DNA from: CAZMGV01 sp964565925
GTDB taxonomy: Bacteria > JAGRBM01 > JAHCIT01
Length of the DNA stretch: 64,000 nt
NCBI GenBank assembly: GCA_964565925.1
Contig: CAZMGV010000020.1
Coordinates: 9,377-73,376, forward strand
Direction: 5' to 3'
Of the stretch, positions 41,315 to 54,409 are shown piece after piece (the stretch's first letter is position 1; each line of letters opens with the position of its first letter). The position numbers and the translations under genes are program-made. The notes beneath the pieces were generated by a model, which worked only from the letters and a program-made list of their open reading frames with translations, searched no databases and was not told where the DNA came from.

Positions 41315-42571
41315 CTATTTGAGCGCCGCTTCAAGTCCGGCGAGATCGATCTGCTGTTCGGATCCGTCCGCCATCTTCTTGAGCTTCGCTTTTCCGGAGT
41401 CGAGTTCGGAATCGCCCAGCACGATTACATAACGGGCCTTCAGCTTGTCGGCGTAACGCATCTGGGACTTGACGCTTTTCGCCTCGTAGTCGATCTCTGT
41501 CCAGACACCCTTGCGGCACAGATCCAGCATCCTGCGGGTAGCCTCCGCCTTGGCTCGTTCACCGATAGAGACGATAAAAAGTTCCGGAGCCGGATCGGCC
41601 GGCGCCTGTCCGGCCATCAGATACAGATCGATCATCCGCTCGACACCGGCGGCAAAGCCGATGCCAGGCGTTGGCGGACCGCCGAGGTCCTCCACCAGAC
41701 CGTCGTATCGGCCCCCGGCGGCAACCGTCCCCTGCGCGCCGAGGTCGGTCGAGACGAACTCGAACACCGTGTGACAGTAGTAGTCGAGCCCGCGCACAAT
41801 CCGGGGGTTCACCTTGTAGACAACCCCGGCCGCGTCGAGCTTCGACTTCACGGCCTCAAAGTGCCGCTTGGACAGTTCGTTCAGGAAATCCAGACCCGAC
41901 GGAGCACCGTGGGTCTTATCCGCGTCCACCTTGCAGTCGAGGATACGCAGCGGATTGGTGTCGATCCGGCGCCGGCAGTCCTCGCAGAACCCGCCGATGA
42001 TCGGACGGAAGTGGTTCTGGATGGCCGCCCGGATGGCGATGCGCGATTCCGAGTCGCCCAGCGTGCTGATTTCCAGCGACACCTTGTCGCGAATTCCCAG
42101 TTTCGTAAGCAGCGAATCGACCAGCGTGATCGTCAGAACGTCGATCTCGGGCTCCGCCCCGCCCAGCACTTCCGCGCCGATCTGGTGGAACTGCCGGAAA
42201 CGCCCGCGCTGGGGCCGCTCGTGGCGGTACATGGGGCCGATATAGAAAAGCTTGGAGAGCCGGTCGATGGCGTGGAGCTTGTGCTCGACAAACGCCCGGA
42301 CGACGCCGGCGGTACCTTCGGGTCGCAGCGACAGGAGTTCGTCGTTGCGGTCGGCGAAGGTATACATCTCCTTCTCGACGATATCGGTGGCTTCGCCGAC
42401 GCCGCGCGAAAAGAGCTTGGTCGGTTCCAGAATGTTGGTGCGGATTTCACGGAAACCGTACGAGTCGAACACGCCGCGCGCGATCTCCTCGACACGGCGC
42501 CACACCGGCGACTGTGCCGGGAGCACATCGTTCATGCCTTTGATGGAACGGATGGGGTCTTGTGAACTCAT
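41315..42571 (-). CDS. hisS: Histidyl-tRNA synthetase
   Basis: The 418-residue class II synthetase begins 'SIKGMNDVLPAQSPVWRRVE'. Motif 2 is 'RHERPQRGRFRQFHQIGAEVLG', the histidine-specific block 'GGRYDGLVEDLGG' follows, motif 3 is 'GIGFAAGVERM', and a C-terminal anticodon-binding domain completes it. ATG 42571 gives the usual N-terminus; a TTG at 42613 would add 14 atypical residues. It follows ruvB by 38 bases on the same strand and is the last gene of the ylxP-ruvA-ruvB-hisS string. Confidence 0.96.
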   Translation of the reverse strand: MSSQDPIRSIKGMNDVLPAQSPVWRRVEEIARGVFDSYGFREIRTNILEPTKLFSRGVGEATDIVEKEMYTFADRNDELLSLRPEGTAGVVRAFVEHKLHAIDRLSKLFYIGPMYRHERPQRGRFRQFHQIGAEVLGGAEPEIDVLTITLVDSLLTKLGIRDKVSLEISTLGDSESRIAIRAAIQNHFRPIIGGFCEDCRRRIDTNPLRILDCKVDADKTHGAPSGLDFLNELSKRHFEAVKSKLDAAGVVYKVNPRIVRGLDYYCHTVFEFVSTDLGAQGTVAAGGRYDGLVEDLGGPPTPGIGFAAGVERMIDLYLMAGQAPADPAPELFIVSIGERAKAEATRRMLDLCRKGVWTEIDYEAKSVKSQMRYADKLKARYVIVLGDSELDSGKAKLKKMADGSEQQIDLAGLEAALK

Positions 42572-42609
42572 AATTGGCCCGCCGGTTACTAATACGCCGG
42601 CGGGTAAAA

Positions 42610-43689
42610 TCAAAAGAGGCTGGGGGTCCCCACGGCTTTAAGTCCCAGGTGCTTGTAGGCCCGCTCCAGCGCCACGCGGCCCCGGGACGTGCGCTCGATA
42701 AACCCTTCCTTGAGCAGGAACGGCTCCACGGAGGCTTCGAGCGTCTCGACCTCCTCCGACAGGGTCGCCGCCATGGTCTCTACACCTCGCGGACCGCCCT
42801 GGAAACGGGTGATCAGAATCTCCAGATACCGGCGGTCCAGCGGGTCCAGCCCCACGGCGTCGATGTCCAGCCGTTTCAAGGCCATATCGGCCAGCTGGCG
42901 GTCCACCCGGCCGTTATTGGAGGCGTCGGCGAAATCCCTGACCCGCCGGAGCAGGCGCAGCGCGACGCGGGGCGTTCCCCGGGAGCGGCGGGCGATCTCG
43001 TGGGCGCCGTCCGGATCGATATGGGTCTTGTAGATCGCCGCACCCTTCTCGACGATCCGGCAGAGGTCTTCCACCTCGTAGAAGTCGAGCCGCATCTGGA
43101 TGCCGAACCGGTCGCGCAGCGGCGCCGACAGGGCGCCAAAGCGGGTCGTCGCGCCGACCAGGGTGAAGCGCGGAAGTTCCAGCTTCACGCTGCGTGCGCC
43201 GGGGCCTTCCCCGATCATAATGTCGAAGGAGAAATCCTCCATCGCCGGATACAGCGCTTCTTCGATCGGACGGCTCAGCCGGTGGATCTCGTCGATGAAC
43301 AGCACGTCGCCCGGTTCCAGCCCCGTCAGCAGGCCCGCCAGTTCGCCCTTGTGCTGGATCGCCGGCCCCGAAGTCTGCTTGAGCTGCCCGCCCATCTCGT
43401 GGGCGATCAGCCGGGCGAGCGTCGTCTTGCCCAGTCCCGGCGGACCGTAGAACAGCACATGGTCGATCGGTTCCCGGCGGGTGCGGGCCGCGTGCAGGTA
43501 GACCTTGAGGTTCGCGATCAGATCCCGCTGGCCGACGTATTCGTCGAGGGTCTTCGGCCTGGGATCATCCGTGACACCGTCCAGGCGCACGCCGGAGCCA
43601 CCGAGATTGCCAGTGACCTCTTCCGGATCCTGCTTGTCGCCGGAAACCACGCGGGTCAGTTGCGGCCGTTTTTTGTCAGAATCTTTCAT
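42610..43689 (-). CDS. ruvB: Holliday junction branch migration ATPase RuvB
   Basis: The 359-residue AAA+ motor has 'RPKTLDEYVGQRDLIANLKVYL', Walker A 'GPPGLGKTTLA', Walker B 'LFIDEIHRL', sensor 1 'GATTRFGALSAPLRDRFG', the sensor 2 region 'GTPRVALRLLRRVRDFA', and a C-terminal winged helix ending 'GRVALERAYKHLG'. The N-terminal 45 residues are an extra polar extension compared with E. coli RuvB. It drives branch migration with RuvA. It is separated from ruvA by a DUF1499 gene; ruvC is not in the window. Confidence 0.97.
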   Translation of the reverse strand: MKDSDKKRPQLTRVVSGDKQDPEEVTGNLGGSGVRLDGVTDDPRPKTLDEYVGQRDLIANLKVYLHAARTRREPIDHVLFYGPPGLGKTTLARLIAHEMGGQLKQTSGPAIQHKGELAGLLTGLEPGDVLFIDEIHRLSRPIEEALYPAMEDFSFDIMIGEGPGARSVKLELPRFTLVGATTRFGALSAPLRDRFGIQMRLDFYEVEDLCRIVEKGAAIYKTHIDPDGAHEIARRSRGTPRVALRLLRRVRDFADASNNGRVDRQLADMALKRLDIDAVGLDPLDRRYLEILITRFQGGPRGVETMAATLSEEVETLEASVEPFLLKEGFIERTSRGRVALERAYKHLGLKAVGTPSLF

Positions 43690-43719
43690 TACTCGTCTCT
43701 CGGATGGTCGCCGCTCCGG

Positions 43720-44136
43720 TCATTTGGGAGCGAACTTTCCGTCAGCCGCGTCCAGCAGTATGCCGATATTCTTCGCATTCACGCCCCAGTCGGATTTCCC
43801 GACGCGCGACGCCGAATGGACATTCACGGTTGAGGCGCTGTCGCCGGACGGTTCCACCGTCACGGTCATATCGTCCACGAACCTGAACAGCTTTGTGGTG
43901 ATCTCCACCTTCGTCAGCCGGTCGCCTTCGGTACCGACGACTTTCCAGCGTTCCTGCGAACCGATCCAGGTCCGGACAAAACCTGAAACCTCCGCAGGCG
44001 GTGCGGAATAAACGCGGGTCTTCAGCCGTTCGTCTTTCGAATCCGGCGTGGTCTGGGCGGTATTGGTCATCGCGCAGGCCGCCGTTATCGTCGCCAGAAT
44101 TCCCATTGCGATAGTCCCCCTGAAGAAGCGGCGCAT
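43720..44136 (-). CDS. DUF1499-family putative lipoprotein
   Basis: The 138-residue protein has a short signal peptide with a near-lipobox 'ITAAC' (Cys21) and then the DUF1499 pattern. 'RLTKVEITTKLFRFVDDMTVTVEP' and 'VNVHSASRVGKSDWGVNAKNIGILL' match the family's '..FxDDxE..' and 'RSASRxGxSDxGxNxxR' blocks. ATG 44136 is four bases after the ruvA stop, so it is embedded in the ruv transcript. The family's function is not known. A membrane lipoprotein between two recombination genes is odd and is probably a hitchhiker in a growth-linked operon. Confidence 0.78.
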   Translation of the reverse strand: MRRFFRGTIAMGILATITAACAMTNTAQTTPDSKDERLKTRVYSAPPAEVSGFVRTWIGSQERWKVVGTEGDRLTKVEITTKLFRFVDDMTVTVEPSGDSASTVNVHSASRVGKSDWGVNAKNIGILLDAADGKFAPK

Positions 44137-44140
44137 CCGG

Positions 44141-44761
44141 TCATTTCGCGGGCCTGAGCTGGGCCAGCGCCTCCTTGAGCAGCTCGCCGGTCCGGGCCCC
44201 CTCGCCCAGTTTGGCTTCGGCCGCCTGAACCGCACGGACGGCGTCCGCTTCACGATACCCCAGATTCATCATTCCCGATACGGCTTCAGCCGCCGGGCCC
44301 CGGACAGGCACCTTCGCGATACCGGCCGCCGCGGCGGCGGCCCCCTGCGAAATAAACGGAACGACCTTGTCTTTCAGGTGATGGCATATGTCTCCGGCGG
44401 TCTTCTTGCCGACGCCCTTGATGGCCGTGAGCCGGGCCAGATCGCCGGACGCGATCCAGGCGGCGAGCTGGTCCGACGGAGCCCCCGACAGGAGCGCCGA
44501 AGCGAGCTTGGGGCCCACCTTGTCCACCGTGATCAGGAGCAGGAAAAACTCGCGGTCCTTGGGTTCCAGGAATCCATACAGATCGATCGCGTCCTCGCGG
44601 ACCGCCGTATAGATCCAGAGCCGGGTGTCGCCGCCCGGCGCCGGAAGCGCTTCCAGCACCCGCGCCGATACCCGGACGCCGTAGCCGACACCGGCGCAGA
44701 CGACGACCGCCCGGCCGTCGGGGTGCGCTTCGAGGAGTCTGCCTTCGAGATAGGAAATCAT
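44141..44761 (-). CDS. ruvA: Holliday junction DNA helicase accessory protein RuvA
   Basis: The 206-residue protein has the three RuvA domains: an OB fold ('MISYLEGRLLEAHPDGRAVVVCAGVGYGV'), tandem helix-hairpin-helix motifs ('VDKVGPKLASALLSG', 'LTAIKGVGKKTAGDICHHL') and the small C-terminal domain III that binds RuvB ('MMNLGYREADAVRAVQAAEAKL'). It recognises four-way junctions as a tetramer. It precedes the DUF1499 and ruvB genes and follows ylxP by 35 bases. Confidence 0.95.
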   Translation of the reverse strand: MISYLEGRLLEAHPDGRAVVVCAGVGYGVRVSARVLEALPAPGGDTRLWIYTAVREDAIDLYGFLEPKDREFFLLLITVDKVGPKLASALLSGAPSDQLAAWIASGDLARLTAIKGVGKKTAGDICHHLKDKVVPFISQGAAAAAAGIAKVPVRGPAAEAVSGMMNLGYREADAVRAVQAAEAKLGEGARTGELLKEALAQLRPAK

Positions 44762-44796
44762 TGCCGGATGAGGTTATTACGGGAGCGGCCCAAAGC

Positions 44797-45105
44797 CTAA
44801 TTCTCCCAGGCCTCCACGTCCGAAATCTCGTCCGTCAGTTCGACACTGAGCCGGACGCACTGGCCCTCGACATAGGCGAGCATCCGGTCGAGCAGCGAAC
44901 GCAGTGCCAGCGTGTCGTTGCCCACCAGCACAAACGTCAGTTCGGCCTCCGTATGGTGGTCGTGCAGGTCGGTTTCGGAGGCGGCGCACCTGAAACGCAG
45001 ACGGGTCTTTTCAAGAATGGACCTGACCACCTTGCGTTTGTCCTTGAGCGACTCGGGATTTTCGAGCCGGAGGTAGACGGTCAGCACTCCGAGATGGGCG
45101 GACAT
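44797..45105 (-). CDS. ylxP: DUF503 (YlxP-like) family protein
   Basis: The 102-residue protein has the DUF503 pattern: 'GVLTVYLRLENPESLKDKRKVVRSILEKTRLRF', then an acidic middle and 'LVGNDTLALRSLLDRMLAYVEGQC'. YlxP-type genes typically sit beside infB and rbfA, and this one follows infB by 84 bases with a terminator between. The biochemical role is not established; a ferredoxin-like fold is expected for the family. It appears to head the ruvA-DUF1499-ruvB-hisS transcript. Confidence 0.85.
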   Translation of the reverse strand: MSAHLGVLTVYLRLENPESLKDKRKVVRSILEKTRLRFRCAASETDLHDHHTEAELTFVLVGNDTLALRSLLDRMLAYVEGQCVRLSVELTDEISDVEAWEN

Positions 45106-45131
45106 GGCGCAAGTCTAGCAGGGTGCAGATG

Positions 45132-45159
45132 AAAAGGGCGGCCCGTGGGCCGCCCTTTT
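45132..45159 (-). terminator. Rho-independent terminator after infB
   Basis: AAAAGGGCGGCCC and GGGCCGCCCTTTT form a perfect 13-bp stem with a minimal GT loop, and the stem's own T run serves as the U-tract. It lies 30 bases after the infB stop. Confidence 0.88.
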
Positions 45160-45189
45160 GCCATCCGCCTTTTGCCTTTCGGCAAGAGG

Positions 45190-48105
<2,916 letters not shown>

Positions 48106-48138
48106 CAGTAATTAATCTCCGAACAGCTCCGGCCGGTC

Positions 48139-49512
<1,374 letters not shown>

Positions 49513-49560
49513 TCGTCTTTTCCTTAAAACCCCGCCGGGGCGTTCATTCCGGCGGTTGAT

Positions 49561-50100
49561 CTACTCTTTCCACTCGATCTCGAGATTCGCCCGGGCAATC
49601 ACCCCGTAGGGGAGTTTCAGGCGGGTCTCGTAGACCGGTTCCGGCGGAGGGGGCTGCCCCTTCTGCCGGTTTTTTTCAATTCCCACTTCTATTCCGGTGT
49701 CATCCACCGACAGAAGCCTTCCGATATATTTCCCCGGCTTGTCGTGCGGCGGTCTCGTCACCACCGCCACGAGCCGTCCCTCGGCCCACCGGTACTCCCG
49801 CGGACGCTTTAGGTCCCGCGTGAGCCCCGGCGACGAGCACTCCAGTTCGAAGGCTCCGTCGATCGGGTCTTCCACATCGAGTACCGCGGAGAAGGCCCGG
49901 TTGAATCCGGCGATCTCTTCGAGGGTGATGGAACCCCGGGTCTTGCGGTCCCTGCGGTCCAGGGTGACCCGGACCTGAGAGACCTGCTTCCTCGGGATGA
50001 ACTCGAGATCGACCAGTTCAAGCCCGCTGGACTCGAGAATAGGCTGGGCCAGAGTCTCGAGACGCTCCGAGAGCGCACGCTCCATCTCCGACGCTGCCAT
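49561..50100 (-). CDS. rimP: Ribosome maturation factor RimP
   Basis: The 179-residue protein has the RimP two-domain layout, with 'LAQPILESSGLELVDLEFIPRKQVSQVRVTLDR' and 'AFELECSSPGLTRDLKRPREYRWAEGRLVAV', the family's most conserved block. It acts in 30S subunit assembly. The start at 50100 gives the normal family N-terminus; frames upstream are open to 50172 but read as leader. It begins the rimP-nusA-infB transcript, and a strong hairpin lies in the leader. Confidence 0.93.
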   Translation of the reverse strand: MAASEMERALSERLETLAQPILESSGLELVDLEFIPRKQVSQVRVTLDRRDRKTRGSITLEEIAGFNRAFSAVLDVEDPIDGAFELECSSPGLTRDLKRPREYRWAEGRLVAVVTRPPHDKPGKYIGRLLSVDDTGIEVGIEKNRQKGQPPPPEPVYETRLKLPYGVIARANLEIEWKE

Positions 50101-50142
50101 CTTCGTGACCGGACTCCACCACCACTGCGGCCGGTAATAAGA

Positions 50143-50169
50143 GAGGCGGGGTCGACTCGAACCCGCCTC
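50143..50169 (-). promoter_or_regulatory. Leader hairpin upstream of rimP
   Basis: On the minus strand, GAGGCGGG and CCCGCCTC pair over an 11-base loop containing TTCGAGTC, about 43 bases before the rimP start. It may be an attenuator or structured leader. The loop resembles a tRNA T-loop, but no tRNA can be folded here. Confidence 0.4.
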
Positions 50170-50308
50170 CATACCGGAACGCTAATTCTGGACCAGCGTC
50201 TAACACACTGCGGCGCGGAGGGCAAGAAATTAATAAATGGACCGGCGAAGGGGATTTCCTGAATACCCCTTATATTTCAAAGGGTTATTGTCTTATTGAA
50301 GGAAGACC

Positions 50309-50854
50309 CTATTCCGCCTTCAACTTCCGCGAAAACCCGGCAAATCCGTCAAGCATCTTCTCGAACAGCCCCCGGACAAACTCATCGGTAATTTCGGTCC
50401 CGTCCGGGGAAAGTTTCGACTCGACCTTGGGGAACAGCACCCGCTTTCCGTAAAGAGCCGCCTCGCGGTACTGAAAGATCATCGAGAGCTGTTCGATGGG
50501 CCGTAGCGCGCCGAAAATCCCCGCCGCCACGCCGATAAACGCGGCCGGTTTCCCGAGCAGGCTTTCGGGGAACTTGAGCAGGTCGATGAAATACTTGAGC
50601 GCGCCCGGGAAACCGCCGTTGTATTCCGGAGTCACCACCAGAATCCCGTCCGTGTTCAGAATCATATCCTGGAACGGCTTAAAGGCGGGCGGCGGATTGC
50701 CATAATGCTCCGGCGAAAAAATCCCCGGCGGCAGTTTCGCGAGATCGAGTAGCTGTGCTTCCACGCCACGCGCCTGGTAATGTTTCATCACGAGATTGGC
50801 GACCTTTAGCGTGTTGGAACCTTTGCGATTGGTGCCGGCGATAACGGTGATCAT
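50309..50854 (-). CDS. NAD(P)H-dependent FMN reductase family protein
   Basis: The 181-residue flavodoxin-fold protein begins 'MITVIAGTNRKGSNTLKVANLV', where the T-N-R-K-G-S-N-T loop binds the FMN phosphate. A middle 'VTPEYNGGFPGALKYFIDLL' carries the PEYNG motif of the SsuE/ArsH/chromate-reductase-type family. It would reduce quinones, metals or flavins with NAD(P)H. It is 136 bases from the divergent dihydrouridine synthase gene, and no functional partner is evident. Confidence 0.88.
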   Translation of the reverse strand: MITVIAGTNRKGSNTLKVANLVMKHYQARGVEAQLLDLAKLPPGIFSPEHYGNPPPAFKPFQDMILNTDGILVVTPEYNGGFPGALKYFIDLLKFPESLLGKPAAFIGVAAGIFGALRPIEQLSMIFQYREAALYGKRVLFPKVESKLSPDGTEITDEFVRGLFEKMLDGFAGFSRKLKAE

Positions 50855-50990
50855 TAAAGAGAGGCCCTTCCCTGAGATCTGATAGCTCAGGAACAGTTGA
50901 CGTTACCGGCCCCGGCGCATACCTGCCAGCCCCGATGACTCGCTGGATACGTGACTGAACAGCGGGGAGCGGGCACAATAAAGGGCAGCT

Positions 50991-51953
50991 ATGACGGGCT
51001 TTCCCCACCAGATAGCGGACGTGGTCGCGCTCGCCCCCATGGACGGGCTTACGGATGAATCCGCTCGCAGGCTCATCAGCAGTTTCGGGGGCGTCTCCTA
51101 CTGCACGACCGAGTTCGTGCGGGTGTCGTCGAACCCGGTCCACGAGAAAGTCCTGCTCAGGGAGTGCCCCGAACTGGCAAACGGCGGCCGCACCCCCGGC
51201 GGCGTGCCGGTGGCGGTGCAGATTCTGGGAGGCGATCCGAAGCTGATGGCGGAGACCGCCCGTCTGGCGGCGGCGCTCGGAGCGCCCGCCATCGACATCA
51301 ACTTCGGCTGCCCGGCCAAATGCGTGAACCGGCACGACGGCGGCTCGGCGATCCTTAAATTTCCCGACCGTCTGTATTCCATCGTCGCGGCAGTCCGCGA
51401 TGCCGTGCCGGAAACCGTCAGTGTCTCGGCCAAGATCCGGCTCGGATTTACCGACCCGGACGACGTCTACACCAACGCGACCACCATCGAGCGGGCCGGT
51501 CCGTCGTGGATCACGCTCCACGCCCGCACCCGCGAGCAGGGCTACAAGCCGTATGCCGACTGGGAACGGATCCGGATCGTACGCGAGATGCTGCGCGTGC
51601 CGCTGGTCGCCAACGGCGACATCTTCACGCCGGCCGATGTGGGCCGCTGCCGCCAGGCGACGGGCTGCACCGCCGTCATGGTGGGACGCGGTGCGATCAA
51701 AGACCCGTTCTTCTTCGCCAAAGCCAGCGGGCTGCCGCCGCCCTGCACCAGAGCGCAGTTCATGATCGATCTGGCGAGGGGTTACCTCTCCCGCCCCGAG
51801 GGTCCGGCCCCGGCTCAGATCGCCGCCCGGCTCAAGCACTGGGGCAAAGAGATACTCAGCCCCGAGGGGTTCAACACCTTCAAGCTGTTCACAGATCTGG
51901 AGCCAGCGCTGCGCTGGCTGGAACGCTACGACCCGGTACCCGAAGCTGCCTGA
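50991..51953 (+). CDS. tRNA-dihydrouridine synthase (DusC-like)
   Basis: The 320-residue flavoenzyme has the Dus signatures: 'ALAPMDGLTDESARR', 'YCTTEFVRV', 'VQILGGDP', 'DINFGCPAKCVNRHDGGSAIL' with the catalytic Cys, 'VSAKIRLGF', 'HARTREQGYK', 'ANGDIFTP' and 'VMVGRGAIKDP'. The 'TEFVRV' and 'CPEL' segments are closest to DusC, which reduces U16 of tRNA, but the Dus subtype cannot be fixed without alignment. It uses FMN and NADPH in the cytoplasm. Confidence 0.92.
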   Translation: MTGFPHQIADVVALAPMDGLTDESARRLISSFGGVSYCTTEFVRVSSNPVHEKVLLRECPELANGGRTPGGVPVAVQILGGDPKLMAETARLAAALGAPAIDINFGCPAKCVNRHDGGSAILKFPDRLYSIVAAVRDAVPETVSVSAKIRLGFTDPDDVYTNATTIERAGPSWITLHARTREQGYKPYADWERIRIVREMLRVPLVANGDIFTPADVGRCRQATGCTAVMVGRGAIKDPFFFAKASGLPPPCTRAQFMIDLARGYLSRPEGPAPAQIAARLKHWGKEILSPEGFNTFKLFTDLEPALRWLERYDPVPEAA

Positions 51954-52032
51954 GCCTCAACTGAAAACGGCGGGCGGACCGGCGGTTATATTGCCGGTTG
52001 ATCCGGGCGCGGTATCGGTTAGTTTTCAGCCG

Positions 52033-52380
52033 ATGCCAGAACGCACCCACATCACCGCGGCGCATTTCCGGGCGCTGCGCTTCCGCAAGATCACCGACGG
52101 CGTGAAATACCGCGAGGTGCATCTGGACAACCTCATGCTCTGCTACTTTGAAATGGACCCCGACACCCGCCACTCGGGAACGGCTTCCGAGGAGCGGATC
52201 GTCTTCGTCTCCGAGGGAGAGCTGAGCGGTTCCATCGGGGATATTTCTTTCGCCGTGGGACACGGAGAAGTCATTCTCATTCCGAAAGGCGCGAAGTTCA
52301 GCTGGCACGCCACGAGCCGCACCCGCCTGATCGAAGCGCGCGGCGCCGTGGACGCGCAGACGGCGATCCCGCTCGACTGA
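52033..52380 (+). CDS. Small cupin-like protein
   Basis: The 115-residue protein is one cupin barrel: 'CYFEMDPDTRHSGTASEERIVFVSEGELSGSIGD' followed by 'FAVGHGEVILIPKGAKFSWHATSRTRL'. The metal ligands are only partly kept (one His and Glu in motif 1, one His in motif 2). ATG 52033 is preferred; an in-frame TTG occurs at 51991. It lies 79 bases after the dihydrouridine synthase gene. Function unknown. Confidence 0.65.
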   Translation: MPERTHITAAHFRALRFRKITDGVKYREVHLDNLMLCYFEMDPDTRHSGTASEERIVFVSEGELSGSIGDISFAVGHGEVILIPKGAKFSWHATSRTRLIEARGAVDAQTAIPLD

Positions 52381-52402
52381 CAGGAATCTCCCGGCAGGCC
52401 CC

Positions 52403-53482
52403 TCAGCTGATCGTCCAGCTCACCCGTTCGGGCTTCAGGGCGGCCAGGAACTCGGCCGGATCGAACGCCATCGCGGCAGAAATCACGCCGTAGCGCTTCT
52501 CCCGGCCGGCGAGCAGGAACCGGGCGCCCTCGACCGCGATGGTCGCCGTGATCCCGTAAGGGTCGAAACCCGACACGACGCAGGTTTTCTCCACGTTTCC
52601 CCGGGCGGCACGCGCCGCCACCCGGAAGCGGGACTTCTTGCCCTCTTCATAGTCAGGCGGCGTGTTGAACCGGTCCACGAGCCGGTCCCCGATCGCCTTC
52701 ACCGGGCCGGTATCGGCGACGGACAGCGCGAAGCCGGCGAACTTCATGATCGTGTTGGCCCCCGGCGGAACCACGATGCAGGTCCGCACCAGCGACACGT
52801 CCGCGTACCGGTGCACATTCAGCGGCTCGCCGCCCGGAATGGTCATGCCGGCCCGGGGTTTCGGATCGCCCGGGAAAGTGATCTCGCTCGCCACCTGGCC
52901 CGAGCGCTCCTCCGCCAGACGCCCCCGGTCCCAGATCAGGTTCGGCTTGCCGAACATCCGGAAGGCGCTCTTGATCGTGCCCTTGGACGCGCCGGAAGCG
53001 GAGACATGGTTGAACACCTCGAGCCGGTCGGCACGGTTGCCGAACTCTTTCAGCACCAGCGCGGCGGCGCATTCCCCGACGGCGTATTCGAACGCCTGCG
53101 CGTTTACGACGACTTTTTTCTTCGCCTGCGCGACCGAGTCGAACTCCTCGATCATCTTCAGCATGAAATCCTGCTCGCCGGTGGTATCCAGGTAGTGGAC
53201 GCCCTGCTCCAGCGCGGCCTTCACGACCGGCGGGCCCAGCTCCGAGAACGGTCCGACGGTGTTGATGACGACATCGACGCCGCGGAACAGGCCCTTCAGC
53301 GTGGCGGGGTCCGTCGGCGTGGCGATCCGGTATTCGACCGGATGCGGGAGCGCGTCCTTGAGGGCGACGAGTTTCTCCTCGCTGCGGCCGGCGATGACGA
53401 ACGGAATATCCTTGCGGGCAAGTTCCCGGGCCACGAGCGTGCCGGTGTAGCCGGTCGCTCCCAGTATCATCACGGTTCCCAT
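52403..53482 (-). CDS. Saccharopine dehydrogenase-like NAD(P)-binding oxidoreductase
   Basis: The 359-residue protein has an N-terminal Rossmann fold 'MILGATGYTGTLVARELARKDIPFVIAGRSEEKL' (about 5-38) and 'DVVINTVGPFSELGPPVVKAALEQGVHYLDTTGEQDF' typical of the saccharopine dehydrogenase/trans-acting enoyl reductase group. Family members include mycobacterial enoyl reductases of lipid synthesis and uncharacterised oxidoreductases. Lysine metabolism genes are not nearby, so a lipid or unknown substrate is more likely. GGGAGG lies 12 bases before the ATG. Confidence 0.85.
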   Translation of the reverse strand: MGTVMILGATGYTGTLVARELARKDIPFVIAGRSEEKLVALKDALPHPVEYRIATPTDPATLKGLFRGVDVVINTVGPFSELGPPVVKAALEQGVHYLDTTGEQDFMLKMIEEFDSVAQAKKKVVVNAQAFEYAVGECAAALVLKEFGNRADRLEVFNHVSASGASKGTIKSAFRMFGKPNLIWDRGRLAEERSGQVASEITFPGDPKPRAGMTIPGGEPLNVHRYADVSLVRTCIVVPPGANTIMKFAGFALSVADTGPVKAIGDRLVDRFNTPPDYEEGKKSRFRVAARAARGNVEKTCVVSGFDPYGITATIAVEGARFLLAGREKRYGVISAAMAFDPAEFLAALKPERVSWTIS

Positions 53483-53581
53483 CTGCTTTCGTCGCCTCCC
53501 GGCGGAAGGGATAACCGGAGAATGGTCGCCCCGTCCATCCCCCTGTATTATCGGTTATAGTTCCCGGCGGAAAGAGAACTT

Positions 53582-54400
53582 ATGAGAACCCCGCGACTCA
53601 CGCTGCTCCTGTGCGCGGCCGCAGCCGTCTGGCTCCAGTCTGCTTCCACCGCAGGCGCGCAGAGCCGCGCCGATCCGGCCCCCGCCGTTTCCAATGTGCC
53701 CGCCACGCCCAATGCGTCCGGCGCTTCCGGCGGCGTGCGGGGCTCGGTCACCATCATCGAGAAGAAGTTTTTCGGCTCCGGGCCGAAGGAGGACCGCTCC
53801 GGCGTCGTCGTCTCGGCCGAACCGGTGACGAAAAAACTGGCCGAGACCGTGCGGCAGATCGGCGAGGCGAACCGGTCGAAAACCGCTCCCGTGGTCGACA
53901 TCGCCCAGAAGAAGAAGCAGTTCGCTCCGGTCGTGACGAGCATCTACAAGGGCGACAGCGTCGCGTTCAAAAACTACGACCACTTCTTCCACAACGTCTT
54001 TTCGCTGAGCGGCGCCAACAAGTTCGACATCGGCCACAAGAAGGGAACCGACGAGGGTCCGTCCCGCGACGTAATCACCTTCAACACCGCCGGCAAGGTC
54101 GAACTGTTCTGCGACATCCACCAGCAGATGTTTGGCCTGCTGTATGTGCTGGACACGCCGTTTCACACCATTACGAAAGACGACGGCACGTTCGAGCTTC
54201 AGGGGATGCCGCGCGGCGACTACACGATCCGTTTCCAGCTGGAGGGAGCCGACGATGTCACCAAAACCGTGACCGTCGGCGCGCAGCCGGAAAAAATCGA
54301 GGCGACGATCAGCCAGATCCGCAAGACGAACGCCCGCGCCAAAGACCACACTCGCAAGGACGGGTCTTCCTATTCCGCCACGGCGGACGACCTGTACTGA
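53582..54400 (+). CDS. Exported cupredoxin with C-terminal Ig-like (CarboxypepD_reg-like) domain
   Basis: The 272-residue protein has a signal peptide (cleavage near 'AGA-QS') and a polar linker. A plastocyanin-type domain (about 100-190) follows, with His in 'FFHNVFSLS' and Cys, His, Met in 'FCDIHQQM', a complete type 1 copper site. A final beta-sandwich 'GTFELQGMPRGDYTIRFQLEG' resembles carboxypeptidase regulatory-like modules. Similar proteins are annotated as methylamine-utilisation or plastocyanin-like. It may carry electrons in the periplasm. It ends 9 bases before the deacetylase GTG. Confidence 0.85.
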   Translation: MRTPRLTLLLCAAAAVWLQSASTAGAQSRADPAPAVSNVPATPNASGASGGVRGSVTIIEKKFFGSGPKEDRSGVVVSAEPVTKKLAETVRQIGEANRSKTAPVVDIAQKKKQFAPVVTSIYKGDSVAFKNYDHFFHNVFSLSGANKFDIGHKKGTDEGPSRDVITFNTAGKVELFCDIHQQMFGLLYVLDTPFHTITKDDGTFELQGMPRGDYTIRFQLEGADDVTKTVTVGAQPEKIEATISQIRKTNARAKDHTRKDGSSYSATADDLY

Positions 54401-54409
54401 GGATCCAGC

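Noticed and set aside
50130..50220. A possible tRNA on the minus strand
   Set aside because: A TTCGAGTC loop and an anticodon-like stem exist, but position 33 is not U, the T-stem is interrupted and no acceptor stem can be formed.
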